A stretch of DNA of 64,000 nt from Actinomadura spongiicola (GCF_003432485.1 NZ_QVNQ01000001.1:372001-436000); one strand, 5' to 3'; shown: positions 44,521 through 53,030, counted from the stretch's first letter. Numbers and translations are program-made. Notes: generated by a model from the letters alone, not told the origin.

Positions 44521-45612
44521 TCAACGCCGGGCCGGACGCGCACAGCGCACCCGACCGGACATGATCGCGTCTTGCGGCAGCGACAGGCCGAAGGCCCGTT
44601 CCAGCCCGGCGAAGAACAGCGCAATTCCGTCCACCCATTCCGTGCCTTCCTCCGCACCGCGAATATAGGTGTTGAGGAAGGCCAGCGGTGCATCCGGCTC
44701 GAACGGCTCTTCACCCGGGGTGTACCAGATGAGCTCGTACATCTCATGCTGCTTTTCAGTGCCGTCCTCGACCGGGGACCGGTTCTGGTACTCGCCGTCC
44801 TTGTAGTAGCTGAAGGAATAAATGGTCCTGGCCATGATGGCCATCAACGTGATCTCCTGCGCGGGAGGCGGATCAAGGACGCGCGAGAAGACGTAATCGG
44901 TGTTGTGGTGCCCCAGCCATGTCCATCCACCCTCTTCCCCGAAAGCCAGCACCTCGTAGACACCATCAGTGCCTTCGCGCTTATCGCACGCCCACACATG
45001 CTCCAGCGTCAGCCCGTCCCTAACGTCCTGAGCATCGGCCCCATAGGCCAGAACAACATCTTCGGCGGCCACACCCTTGATGAACTCGATCACCGTAAAC
45101 GGCTCTTGATTTTTCCAACCGTCGGCGATCCACGCTATGCCATCACCGATCGGCGGCTGTCGGCCAAGAAACTCCTCAAACGCCGCCGCCTGCTCCGGAC
45201 CCATGTTGTGATGGCCAATGCGCGCGTGCTCATCCTGATCCGGAGGCACGAGACTCCGGCGACCGATACGCGCACGTTCCTCCAGCCAGTCGACCTCATC
45301 CACGGACCGAAATTCGGCCACAACAACACGCCCCCGCGTAAACGTCCTCCGCACCCCATCGCTATGCACGTACCGAACATACGGACCTTGCCGCTCCGGA
45401 CCGAGAGGATAGTCCCGCACCGCCTTCACCCGAGGCCGCCGATACCCCCCACGTTGCGCGTAATGCTCCAGCTCAGCCAACTCCGCCGCCGAAAGCAGCA
45501 CCCCCACCGCCTCACCACCGTCGCTAACCCGCACCCGCTCCCCGGTCTCCTCAACCCGCCGGACGAGCCACCCAAACCCAACCGATAACTCACTAACCTC
45601 AACACTGATCAC
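44521..45612 (-). CDS. Phd/YefM antitoxin-like domain fused to an unknown C-terminal domain
   Basis: A 363-residue protein. Residues 1-~50 (MISVEVSELSVGFGWLVRRV, then GERVRVSDGGEAVGVLLSAAELAELE) match the DNA-binding fold of Phd/YefM antitoxins. Residues ~60-125 form a basic linker. Residues ~145-345 form a second domain with WIADGWKNQEPFTVIEFIKG, VYEVLAFGEEGGWTWLGHHN and ELIWYTPGEEPFEP, resembling the DUF6461-type proteins of actinomycetes (my recollection, moderate). No separate toxin gene is adjacent. Possibly a self-contained regulator or immunity-type protein. Confidence 0.68.
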   Translation of the reverse strand: MISVEVSELSVGFGWLVRRVEETGERVRVSDGGEAVGVLLSAAELAELEHYAQRGGYRRPRVKAVRDYPLGPERQGPYVRYVHSDGVRRTFTRGRVVVAEFRSVDEVDWLEERARIGRRSLVPPDQDEHARIGHHNMGPEQAAAFEEFLGRQPPIGDGIAWIADGWKNQEPFTVIEFIKGVAAEDVVLAYGADAQDVRDGLTLEHVWACDKREGTDGVYEVLAFGEEGGWTWLGHHNTDYVFSRVLDPPPAQEITLMAIMARTIYSFSYYKDGEYQNRSPVEDGTEKQHEMYELIWYTPGEEPFEPDAPLAFLNTYIRGAEEGTEWVDGIALFFAGLERAFGLSLPQDAIMSGRVRCARPARR

Positions 45613-45919
45613 ACCCCAAAACTACCGCCACCTACCCTCCACAGCAGCACCCGCGCTACGGCCTTCAAACCACAACCCCCGAAAAGTACCTCACGGCTTA
45701 CTCGCTGCCATGGCACCGCAAGCCGAATCCCAACGCACCGACATTTGGTTTGCCGTCTCCCAGTTCGAGCGGCAACTCGAAGCTGACGGCGAGCGCACAC
45801 ACCCCTCGTCCGGCACCAAGACCGACGAATCTGGCCAGCGTTGGGACGTCGCCACGCCGCTTAAAGTGCCGTCTGAGCACGGAGCCTGCGCGGCTGCCAG
45901 GGGGCGAACTGCGCTGCCA
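45613..45919. other. 307-bp spacer, no convincing gene
   Basis: It lies between two minus-strand genes and should hold the promoter of the Phd fusion. Frames on either strand lack ribosome sites. Confidence 0.45.
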
Positions 45920-46705
45920 TCAGTCCGAGCCCGCCAACCCGGCGTTCTCTTGGGGGACAAGTGGCATCGTCCTGTCGGCCGCATTCCCTCCGGCGCTGGA
46001 CAACTGGCTGGTACGCAACAAAGGCGGGGAGAGGGCTGCAGCGTTCCCGCGACGGTACAGCAGAGCAGGGCGGCCGATTTGGGGAACGTAGCGCTCCCCG
46101 GTGGGTTCGAGGAAACCTTCGGTTCGGGTGACCTTACGACGGAAATTACTGGGGTCGAGTTTGAAGCCCCACACGGCCTCGTAGATGTGGCGTAGGTCGC
46201 TAATGGTGAAGGGCTCGACACAGAAGGCGGCGGCGACAGTAGTGTGCTCCAGTTGGGATCGGGCACGCTCTAGCCCGTCACGGAGTATGCCTGCATGGTC
46301 GAATGCCAGTCGGCCGGCGAGTGCGTCCGACACCGGCGCCCAGGAGGCCGCTGCGGCGTCCGTGCCGCTGACCGGGACGGGCAGGTCAGGGCCGAGGGCG
46401 AGATAGGCAACGGTGATGACCCTGCCGCGTGGATCACGTCGCGGGTCACTATAGGCATGTAGCTGCTCCAGATGGAGCGTGCGCGCGTCCAGGCCTGTCT
46501 CCTCGTGGAGTTCTCGGAGCGCCGCCTCTTCCAAGGTCTCACCCTTGTCGATGTAGCCGCCGGGGAGGGCGGGGTAGCCGAGGTAGGGCTCGATCCCGCG
46601 ATCGATCAACAGCACCTGAAGGTCGCCGTCGCGGACGGTGAAGATCACCAGGTCCACGGTCACGGTGACGATCGGCGGCTTCCACTCGGCGTCCTCGATG
46701 GTCAT
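45920..46705 (-). CDS. NrtR-type regulator: NUDIX domain + winged helix
   Basis: A 261-residue protein. The Nudix box G-x5-E-x7-RELHEETGL is present in GGYIDKGETLEEAALRELHE (about 49-68), so ADP-ribose-like ligand binding is expected. The C-terminal winged helix (FTISDLRHIYEAVWGFKLDP, SNFRRKVTRTEGFLEPTG) is the NrtR-type DNA-binding domain. About 38 extra residues follow. ATG 46705 (MTIEDAEWKPP) is preferred to 46732. NrtR proteins repress NAD-metabolism genes and respond to ADP-ribose; here the divergent target is the membrane-protein/nucleosidase operon. Confidence 0.87.
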   Translation of the reverse strand: MTIEDAEWKPPIVTVTVDLVIFTVRDGDLQVLLIDRGIEPYLGYPALPGGYIDKGETLEEAALRELHEETGLDARTLHLEQLHAYSDPRRDPRGRVITVAYLALGPDLPVPVSGTDAAAASWAPVSDALAGRLAFDHAGILRDGLERARSQLEHTTVAAAFCVEPFTISDLRHIYEAVWGFKLDPSNFRRKVTRTEGFLEPTGERYVPQIGRPALLYRRGNAAALSPPLLRTSQLSSAGGNAADRTMPLVPQENAGLAGSD

Positions 46706-46712
46706 GGCTCCA

Positions 46713-46766
46713 TAAAAGTCACCTTGACCCAAAGACGCAACTCACTTATGGTCAGTATGACTTTTA
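46713..46766. promoter_or_regulatory. Twin palindromic operators between NrtR-type gene and operon
   Basis: Two copies of GTCA-N3-TGAC lie at 46718-46728 (spacer CCT) and 46751-46761 (spacer GTA), centres 33 bp apart (about three helical turns). They sit inside a larger imperfect inverted repeat TAAAAGTCA...TGACTTTTA. The position between the divergent genes suits binding by the NUDIX regulator. Confidence 0.6.
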
Positions 46767-46794
46767 CGTGGTCCGACCAGCTGGGGAGGCGCAC

Positions 46795-48513
46795 ATGGCC
46801 CAGACCCGAACCGAACCGGTGGAGCGACGGGACGACGACGCACTCCCGGAGGACGCCGCCACCCGCCACTTATGCATCGGCGTGTACCTGGACAGGGCCT
46901 TCCAACGGATGGTGCTCCGGCGCATCCACAACGAGCCGCTCCGGGTGGTCCCTCCGTCGTACGGCTTCGACCTGGTTCCTGTCATCACGCACGCATGGCG
47001 GGCGTGGATCATCGAAACCGCCCAGCGTATGGCTCTCTTGACGGCCCTCGCGGTGGTGCTCGCGGTACACCGGGCCGCCTTCGTGGCCGTCTTGGCCATC
47101 CTGGTGCTCTGGTTTATGACCAGGATGGTCCTCAAGCACGCTCCGGCGGCGATCGCCTTGCACGCCAAAGAGAAGGTGGACGCGTGGCTGCGCCGGTCCA
47201 GGTGGAAGAGCGAAGGGCTCAACCTCGAACATCAGAAGCGACTGACGTTGCTCTCCCTGGCGGGTTGCGTTGCCGCAGCGATGACACCGTCGTTGGTGGC
47301 CGGAGCCGCCGGCATGTCACCGGCGGAACTGTGGCGGCTGGCCGTAGTCCTTGTCTTAGGGCTCGCGGCGATCGTCGTGACGGGCGAGTTGTTCTTCCGA
47401 GCCGCGATCAACGATGCCCATCACGGTGACTTGGCGGAGCCGCGAAAATCGAGCCACAGGCAAGTGGTCATAGCCCGGCAGCAGCGCCACCCCTACGTGA
47501 TCTATCGCAGACCCCCTTCGGTGCCCAAGGAGCAATCTGACGCCTTGAAGCAGGCTGGCCGGAGTCTCGACGACGAGGCCGTAAGCCAGTTCGTCGGCGC
47601 GGGCAAGCTAGTTCATCGATGGCTTCCCCCGGTCACCGTTCAACTCCTGCACACGGACGAGGACAAGAACAAACCGCTGGAGATGCGCGAGTGGGCCACG
47701 CCACCGTTCGCGACGCGAACTTTGATCCAGCGCCTGGCCAGGACGATGGAGATGCTCGCGGAAGCGGACGAGGCCACTCGGGTCCCGGGGCTCACCGTGA
47801 GAGATCGGCTCTACGTGGCCGAGGCGGATGTGCACCGCTGTCCCGCCTGGCTGTGGAGTTCTCCGAGCCAGGACGAGATAAATCGGATCATCGGCGACCC
47901 TCATGGCCTCGTGCATCATTTCCTGGAAGCCAGTGTCTCCATGCGTGGGGGCGAACTGGTGACGACGGTCTTCCTCCGGGTGACGGTCAAGGGCAGAACG
48001 CTGAGCCTTGACTTCGCCGCATGCGCGCTGACTCGGACACCGGATGCCTACCACTCACTCGGTGTTCACGGGCGGAGCGGCCCGGGTGCCGTCCTGCGAA
48101 TTATCCTGCGCAAGCTACGTGACCTTCCCGTAGAAGTCGCCGACCTATGGCACCTCGTCGAGGTTCCTCCGCTCCTGTACGGAGCCCTACGCGCCCGTGC
48201 GGCCAGGGCGCCGCTACCGATATGCGGGGAGGTCAGCGTCCGGGAGGACAAGGCCATGCCGTGGGACAAGGCCGAACTGGACCGGCCCATGATCCATGAC
48301 TACATCAAAATCATCCAAGAGCGACTGCTGGCGGCCACCGAGGACTTCTTGTCCGCACACAAGGTCGACACCTCGAACTTGCGCAGGCAGGCACAGCAGA
48401 TTATCAACCAGGGCGTGCTGAACATGGGCCGCGGCTCGGTCGAGGTCAACCAATCGGCAATAGGCCCGGGCGCCCGATGGCACGACGAGCGCGAAATCCC
48501 AGGCGATTCGTAA
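46795..48513 (+). CDS. Four-TM membrane protein with C-terminal QSAxGPGA motif (candidate sensor)
   Basis: A 572-residue protein I cannot assign to a family. ATG 46795 has GGGGAGG five bases ahead. A ~75-residue N-terminal part precedes membrane segments at about 76-112 (a hairpin), 150-172 and 180-202; the remaining ~370 residues look cytoplasmic and include WATPPFATRTLIQRLARTME and SVSMRGGELVTTVFLRVTVK. The C-terminus (537-561, from INQGVLNMG to QSAIGPGARW) repeats a motif found at the N-terminus of the next protein. It probably senses or transmits a signal at the membrane and recruits the nucleosidase through that motif. First gene of a three-gene operon. Confidence 0.75.
   Translation: MAQTRTEPVERRDDDALPEDAATRHLCIGVYLDRAFQRMVLRRIHNEPLRVVPPSYGFDLVPVITHAWRAWIIETAQRMALLTALAVVLAVHRAAFVAVLAILVLWFMTRMVLKHAPAAIALHAKEKVDAWLRRSRWKSEGLNLEHQKRLTLLSLAGCVAAAMTPSLVAGAAGMSPAELWRLAVVLVLGLAAIVVTGELFFRAAINDAHHGDLAEPRKSSHRQVVIARQQRHPYVIYRRPPSVPKEQSDALKQAGRSLDDEAVSQFVGAGKLVHRWLPPVTVQLLHTDEDKNKPLEMREWATPPFATRTLIQRLARTMEMLAEADEATRVPGLTVRDRLYVAEADVHRCPAWLWSSPSQDEINRIIGDPHGLVHHFLEASVSMRGGELVTTVFLRVTVKGRTLSLDFAACALTRTPDAYHSLGVHGRSGPGAVLRIILRKLRDLPVEVADLWHLVEVPPLLYGALRARAARAPLPICGEVSVREDKAMPWDKAELDRPMIHDYIKIIQERLLAATEDFLSAHKVDTSNLRRQAQQIINQGVLNMGRGSVEVNQSAIGPGARWHDEREIPGDS
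48403..48477 (+). other. Shared amyloid-like motif, copy 1 (C-terminal)
   Basis: It encodes residues 537-561 of the membrane protein: pattern I-N-x-G-x-L-x2-G-x4-V-x-QSA-I-GPGA. Its partner is at 48545-48628. Asn/Gln/Gly-rich short motifs at facing termini of adjacent proteins are the hallmark of bacterial amyloid signalling sequences. Confidence 0.6.
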
Positions 48514-48538
48514 CCGCCTCGAAACCGAGGAGTTTGCA

Positions 48539-49432
48539 ATGAACCAGAACATCACCAACAGCGGCATCCTCACCACAGGTGGACAGACCAACGTCGACCA
48601 GTCCGCCGTCGGTCCCGGTGCGCAGGTCACCTTCGGCCGCGCTGCTGAGTCCGCTGCCGACCGTCCCTCAGGTGTCGGTGTCATCACCGTGCTCAGCGAG
48701 GAGGCCAACGCCGTCCGAGAAGTACTCGGCCTGCGCCGCGTTCATAAGGGCGAACTCCCCTTCATGGAAGGAAACGTATTAGCAGCAGGCCGGAACATCG
48801 ACATTGCCGCGATCCGCACGCTGAAAATGGGACCACGGTCGACCATGGCCACCTTCCAGCAACTTCGTGACCACTACTCACCCACGGTGATCGCCCTGAC
48901 CGGCATCGGTGGCGGCATCCACCCCGACGCGGCGATCGGCGACGTCGTCATCACCAACCGCGTCATCTACTACGACCAGCGGCGAGAGACACCTCAAGGC
49001 CCGCGATACCGAGGCGAAGCACTGGAAGCACCCGCCGCCATCGGACGCGCCCTGAACTCCTACTTCGACGACCACGGTGAGCCCGCCGTCCTCGACGACG
49101 ATGAGACGCGAAGCCAATACCGCGTCCACACAGGCCCGATTGGCTCAGGCGACGCGGTGATCACCGATTCCGATTCCCACATCATCCGCTATCTGACCGG
49201 CTTCAACGAACACACCCGCGCGATCGACATGGAAGGCGCCGGCCTGTCCGAGGCCTTCCACGAACAAACCGGCAGGACGGCAGTGCGAGGGTGGGTAATT
49301 GTCCGCGGAATCTCCGACGACGCCAGCGCGCACAGAAACTACGACCACCACCAACTCGCCGCACGACGAGCCGCGCAAGTGCTGAAGACACTCCTCCCTT
49401 ACCTGCCGATCGACGATGACACTCACACCTGA
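48539..49432 (+). CDS. MTAN/PNP-superfamily nucleosidase with N-terminal QSAxGPGA motif (candidate effector)
   Basis: A 297-residue protein. Residues 3-30 carry the shared motif (from QNITNSGIL to QSAVGPGAQV). Residues ~45-290 are a nucleoside phosphorylase/nucleosidase domain: VITVLSEEANAV, ALTGIGGGIHPDAAIGDVVI (119-138), DMEGAGLSEA (E232, ribose binding) and VRGISDDA (D260, the catalytic acid position of MTAN-type enzymes). It should cleave a purine nucleoside or nucleotide. ATG 48539 follows GAGGAG. Related domains serve as ATP- or nucleoside-cleaving effectors in phage defence. It overlaps the next gene by 17 bp. Confidence 0.85.
   Translation: MNQNITNSGILTTGGQTNVDQSAVGPGAQVTFGRAAESAADRPSGVGVITVLSEEANAVREVLGLRRVHKGELPFMEGNVLAAGRNIDIAAIRTLKMGPRSTMATFQQLRDHYSPTVIALTGIGGGIHPDAAIGDVVITNRVIYYDQRRETPQGPRYRGEALEAPAAIGRALNSYFDDHGEPAVLDDDETRSQYRVHTGPIGSGDAVITDSDSHIIRYLTGFNEHTRAIDMEGAGLSEAFHEQTGRTAVRGWVIVRGISDDASAHRNYDHHQLAARRAAQVLKTLLPYLPIDDDTHT
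48545..48628 (+). other. Shared amyloid-like motif, copy 2 (N-terminal)
   Basis: It encodes residues 3-30 of the nucleosidase: I-T-N-x-G-x-L-x2-G-x4-V-x-QSA-V-GPGA. It matches the membrane-protein C-terminus in spacing and core residues. Confidence 0.6.
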
Positions 49433-50096
49433 ACCACCAGCCATGGAATCCTTCGTGCTGGCCGTGGCGAGTTCCCTGTTCGTCGCAGGCCTCACCGTTC
49501 TCTGTGGCCGAGCGTCATCCATGTGCTTGCGTGCTTGGATGATCCTGCTGTCCCGATTCACCGGACTCGGTGTATGGCGGGTCGCACCCCGCCAACAACT
49601 CGCCGCCAGACAGATCAAAGCCGAACTGAGCCGCGCCAGGTGGGTGTGCGTGCTGACCGGCCGCGGTAACGAACTGACCCGCGACACCTTCGCCCCCCTC
49701 TGGGAGGACGCGGGCCAGCGGATCGAATCCGTCCAAGTCCTCCTACCGGACAGCGAGCTGGGGCCTTCCTCCTGGCTGAGCCGACGCGAGGAGGACGTGC
49801 GACGCATCGACCCCGGCTTCTCCCGCGGCCTGCTCGCAGAGCAAGTCCGCCTCAACGCCGCCTACATCCGCGAAATCGCCCACCACCGCCGCGCTATCGA
49901 GCTGAGGTTCTATGACCTGCCCCACCTCCACCGCCTCGTCATCACCGACCGGGCCGCCTACCTGACCATCTACTCACCCACCGAACACGGACGCAACTGC
50001 CCCACCCTCCTCGTACGCCGACCAGGATTGATGTACGACTACGCGCTCCAGCTTTTCCAAACCGCCTGGGCCTCCAGCCACCCCACCAACACCTGA
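49416..50096 (+). CDS. Membrane-anchored PLD-like (DUF5919-type) protein
   Basis: A 226-residue protein that starts within the nucleosidase gene (17-bp overlap), so it belongs to the same operon. One or two N-terminal hydrophobic segments (about 10-50, MESFVLAVASSLFVAGLTVL) are followed by a soluble domain: RWVCVLTGRGNELTRDTF, SVQVLLPDSEL, RLNAAYIREIAHHRRAIELR and LLVRRPGLMYDYALQLF. The pattern resembles the PLD-like domain often called DUF5919 in actinomycetes, without catalytic HKD motifs. It may be an anchor, sensor or regulator for the nucleosidase. Confidence 0.68.
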   Translation: MTLTPEPPAMESFVLAVASSLFVAGLTVLCGRASSMCLRAWMILLSRFTGLGVWRVAPRQQLAARQIKAELSRARWVCVLTGRGNELTRDTFAPLWEDAGQRIESVQVLLPDSELGPSSWLSRREEDVRRIDPGFSRGLLAEQVRLNAAYIREIAHHRRAIELRFYDLPHLHRLVITDRAAYLTIYSPTEHGRNCPTLLVRRPGLMYDYALQLFQTAWASSHPTNT

Positions 50097-50310
50097 GAGC
50101 CAGCGGTTATGGAACTCGCGCAGACATGACACTCTCCCATATCGACACATGCGCCAAAATGTAGGCCGATTGTCCATAACAAAGTTAACGTTAGAAGATC
50201 GTTGATCGGCGATAACTGGATCGCCCTCCAGTGTGTCAAAATGCATACACAGACGAAGCGCTCGGGCCTACACTGCTTTCACCGAGTAACACAGCGCGGA
50301 AAGGGGAATG

Positions 50311-50511
50311 ATGGCGCGGCGACTGACCAAAGCAGAGAAGCGCAGTAACGCAATCTTGATCTGGTGGGCCGCGGTCATCGTCCTAGCGGTTTCGGCCTGG
50401 AAGTCCGACCGCCCTGAGCTGTGGATCCTGCCGCTGCTGACATGGGCTTACTATGAGTTGTGCGCGGTGCCCACACTCTGCGGCGTCGAGACGAGCAGGG
50501 GCTTTCCCTGA
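50311..50511 (+). CDS. Small membrane protein (66 aa)
   Basis: Begins MARRLTKAEKRSNAILIWWA after AAGGGGAATG. It has two hydrophobic segments (about 14-28 and 38-52) and ends CGVETSRGFP. ATG 50308 one codon earlier is equally possible. It is 210 bp after the nucleosidase operon, in AT-richer DNA, and probably separate. No family recognised. Confidence 0.6.
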   Translation: MARRLTKAEKRSNAILIWWAAVIVLAVSAWKSDRPELWILPLLTWAYYELCAVPTLCGVETSRGFP

Positions 50512-50529
50512 TGTGCAGGGCGGATGACG

Positions 50530-51261
50530 TCAATCCTTGCGGAGGCGACGGGTAATCACCACGAGCGCGATAATGGCCACCAGGGCGACACCCACGCCGA
50601 TGAGCCACGGTTTCCGACTAGGCGGGGTGTGCCCGGAGACGACCACGATCTCACTCCTTCCCGTCAGGGCGGTGATGTCGCGGGTCACGAGCATGAAGTC
50701 GTCGGACGCGAGCACGTCGTTCGTTTCTCGGAAGCCGTCCAGTCCACCGGTGTGCGCTTCCTTGTTGGAATCGACCAGCACCTTAGTTCCATCGGCCTTG
50801 TGCACCAGATAGAGCGAGATCAGTTCGAGCTTTTTATCGTCCCGCTTGACCAGAATCTTGCGTTCGTAGACCCTGCCGCTCGACCCCGCGATGGCGTGGG
50901 CTGCGTCCAAGCCCGGCAGCGGCTTATTGGTACCACCCTCCTTCCACGGCCGGGCACATCCGGACTTACTGCAAGGGCGCGGCGCCATCAGCCGTCCGAT
51001 GACCTCTTCCGGCGACCCGATGCTGGCGAAAACGGCCACCCGAGTCTCGGAACTACCACTCTCGAACTCGTCGCCGACGACATCCGTCGACCGCAGGTAC
51101 TCGGCGAACATGTCCCTAGTGGTAGGCGGCGTCGCACACGCGGCCAGCGGCAGCATAAGCGCACACACGGCGACCACACGCACCAAAGAGGCCCGCGCAA
51201 CCCTGCTCAACACACCTGCGAAGCCCGGGCCACGCCCCGCCCCACCATCCGAACCGATCAT
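50530..51261 (-). CDS. Predicted lipoprotein with additional C-terminal membrane helix
   Basis: A 243-residue exported protein. ATG 51261 (GAGGTGG nine bases ahead) gives a signal peptide ending in the lipobox LPLAAC, so the N-terminal cysteine is lipid-modified. The extracytoplasmic region includes SPEEVIGRLMAPRPCSKSGC and VYERKILVKRDDKKLELISL. A second anchor, WLIGVGVALVAIIALVVI, precedes a basic end RRLRKD, so both ends are tethered to the membrane. No family recognised. It is convergent with the small membrane protein. Confidence 0.72.
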   Translation of the reverse strand: MIGSDGGAGRGPGFAGVLSRVARASLVRVVAVCALMLPLAACATPPTTRDMFAEYLRSTDVVGDEFESGSSETRVAVFASIGSPEEVIGRLMAPRPCSKSGCARPWKEGGTNKPLPGLDAAHAIAGSSGRVYERKILVKRDDKKLELISLYLVHKADGTKVLVDSNKEAHTGGLDGFRETNDVLASDDFMLVTRDITALTGRSEIVVVSGHTPPSRKPWLIGVGVALVAIIALVVITRRLRKD

Positions 51262-51809
51262 GACTACGCCACCTCTCCCTCGCCCGGCGTCCACCGACGC
51301 GCGGACGAGGCCGCCACGTCCACGGCCGGCCCCGAACCTTGGGGATATCCGCCCTGCTCATGACCACTTCACGTGTATTATGGAACGATCGAAAGACCCT
51401 AAGCGAGAAGAATTTTGCCTGGCAAACGATCAAAACTCGGACAGTATCCCAGCCGATCCACACCGATTCAATCGGCACTCCACCGCGAGATGGCGAGTTT
51501 CGACCTGGCGAAAAAGCGCCACGGCCAGAGGCATCCAGCCATCGACTCGACTCCGCCGAACAACCGATCGATTAACGTCACGGTGCTCGACCCGTCGACG
51601 CCCCCTACGCCCATGGCGCTTCCGGCCGAGCCCCGAACGTGCCAAGGACGGCAGCTCCGAAATGGCTCTCCGGAACCCTTGAGCACGTTCAGGGTGATGG
51701 CGGTGACAGCGAAGAGCAGTGCAACGCCTCACGGTGGAGAAGGTCGCCCCCGCTCCGGCGTATGCGGTCCTGGATGTCGTCGGGTTGGCGTCTCGCCGAG
51801 ACCGTTCGA
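51262..51809. other. 548-bp spacer, no convincing gene
   Basis: Upstream of the lipoprotein gene and downstream of the truncated XRE gene. It may contain decayed coding remnants; no intact start-ribosome-site combination was found. Confidence 0.45.
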
Positions 51810-52439
51810 CTAGTCGCTGGTCCGCTCTGGGGAGGCGGTTAGTACGACCGTGGCCACGGCCGTACACAGCACTTCAATAAGCCGATTGCGATCCGAGTCG
51901 GAGACCCGCAGCGCAGGCGCACTGGTCGGCTCTCGCCAGGCGACGACGTCAGAATTGCAGTTGCTTCGTCCGGCACGGGGCCACTCGGGCTGGCCGAGGT
52001 GGCGGTCGACGCTGATGCGGATCAGGTAGCGGGTGACCGGTTCGGCGCCGCCGTTGAACAGCCGGCGCCGCTGCATCGGCCGGTACGTCATCTCGTCGTA
52101 TTCCAGGCGGGCATGGTCCTCCTCCACGACCAAGCCCTCGACGTTGCCCGCACCGGCGCTGACGCCGATCGTTCTGGACGGTCCGTCGGCTCGCCACGCC
52201 TGCCACAGCGAGCCATCCGCGCTGAGCACGACGTCGGCCTTGCGGGCGAAGTCCTCACTGGCAGGGTGGCGTCCAGCCTCCACGTGACTGACGTAGGACG
52301 GGTCGAAACCCATCGCAGCCGCCAGCTTCTTCTTCGACATCGCCCGGTGTTCGCGCCACCGGGTCAGGACCGCCCCGAACGAGGGCGTCCCCTCTGCGGA
52401 GGCGGACTCTGGATCCTCGGCGGGTTGCTGGGCGCCCAT
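51810..52439 (-). pseudogene. XRE-family regulator, C-terminally truncated
   Basis: A 209-residue frame. Residues ~20-75 are an intact helix-turn-helix (LTRWREHRAMSKKKLAAAMG, FDPSYVSHVEAGRHP). Residues up to ~155 follow the longer family of ~400-residue actinomycete regulators (AEPVTRYLIRISVDRHLGQP), but the family sequence then stops and an unrelated tail (RLIEVLCTAVATVVLTASPE) ends the frame. Truncation by rearrangement is likely; the DNA-binding part could still be made. Confidence 0.65.
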
Positions 52440-52565
52440 GGCCCAATCATCCCTTCAATCCGGGCTGAGGAAATGAATGAACAGTGAATGAGGTCACGTC
52501 AGCGTAGCCTCACAGAACGTATCGAGAGTCTCCTTGCCCGTGACGACAATCTGAGGAGGCTCTCG

Positions 52566-53030
52566 ATGACTCACTCGGCTCCCTCCGAATCGCCGACCGC
52601 GGACCGGAATCTGCGGTTCCTGCTCGTCGGTGCCGGACAGCGCACCGTCGAGGTGCTGCTGCCGGCGTTGCACCGGGCCATGCCGACCGCTCAGGTCGCA
52701 GCGATCTGCGACCCCGACCCCACCGTCGCAGCTCGAATCACTGCGCAGGAAGAAGCCGACCGATCGACCGAAGGCATACCGGTGTTCGTCGAGCTGGAAC
52801 GAGCCCTTGCCGCAGGCCCGTACCAGGTAGCGATCCTGGCTTGTCCGCACGACCTGCACCAAGAGGCGGCGCTGCGGCTGACTGACGCGCACATCGCGGT
52901 ATGGAAGGAGAAGCCCTACGCCCTCACCGTCCAGCACGCCGTCCAACTGGCGACCCGCAACGTGCGGGTGCTGGCGCACCGTCCACACGGACAACTGCTG
53001 CAGATCGCTACCGACCGGATGGCGGCATGA
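52566..53030 (+). pseudogene. Gfo/Idh/MocA oxidoreductase, N-terminal fragment
   Basis: A 154-residue frame starting at ATG 52566 with GAGGAGG six bases ahead. It contains the Rossmann half: FLLVGAGQRTVEVLLPAL, VAAICDPDPTVA, YQVAILACPHDLHQEAALRL and VWKEKPYAL with the conserved EKP. Family proteins are ~330-380 residues; the sugar-binding C-terminal domain is missing and the frame ends in unrelated residues. It is divergent from the truncated XRE gene; both were probably cut by the same rearrangement. Confidence 0.72.

Noticed and set aside
45710..46195. 161-codon plus-strand frame
   Set aside because: Antisense to the NUDIX regulator; no ribosome site or protein-like pattern.
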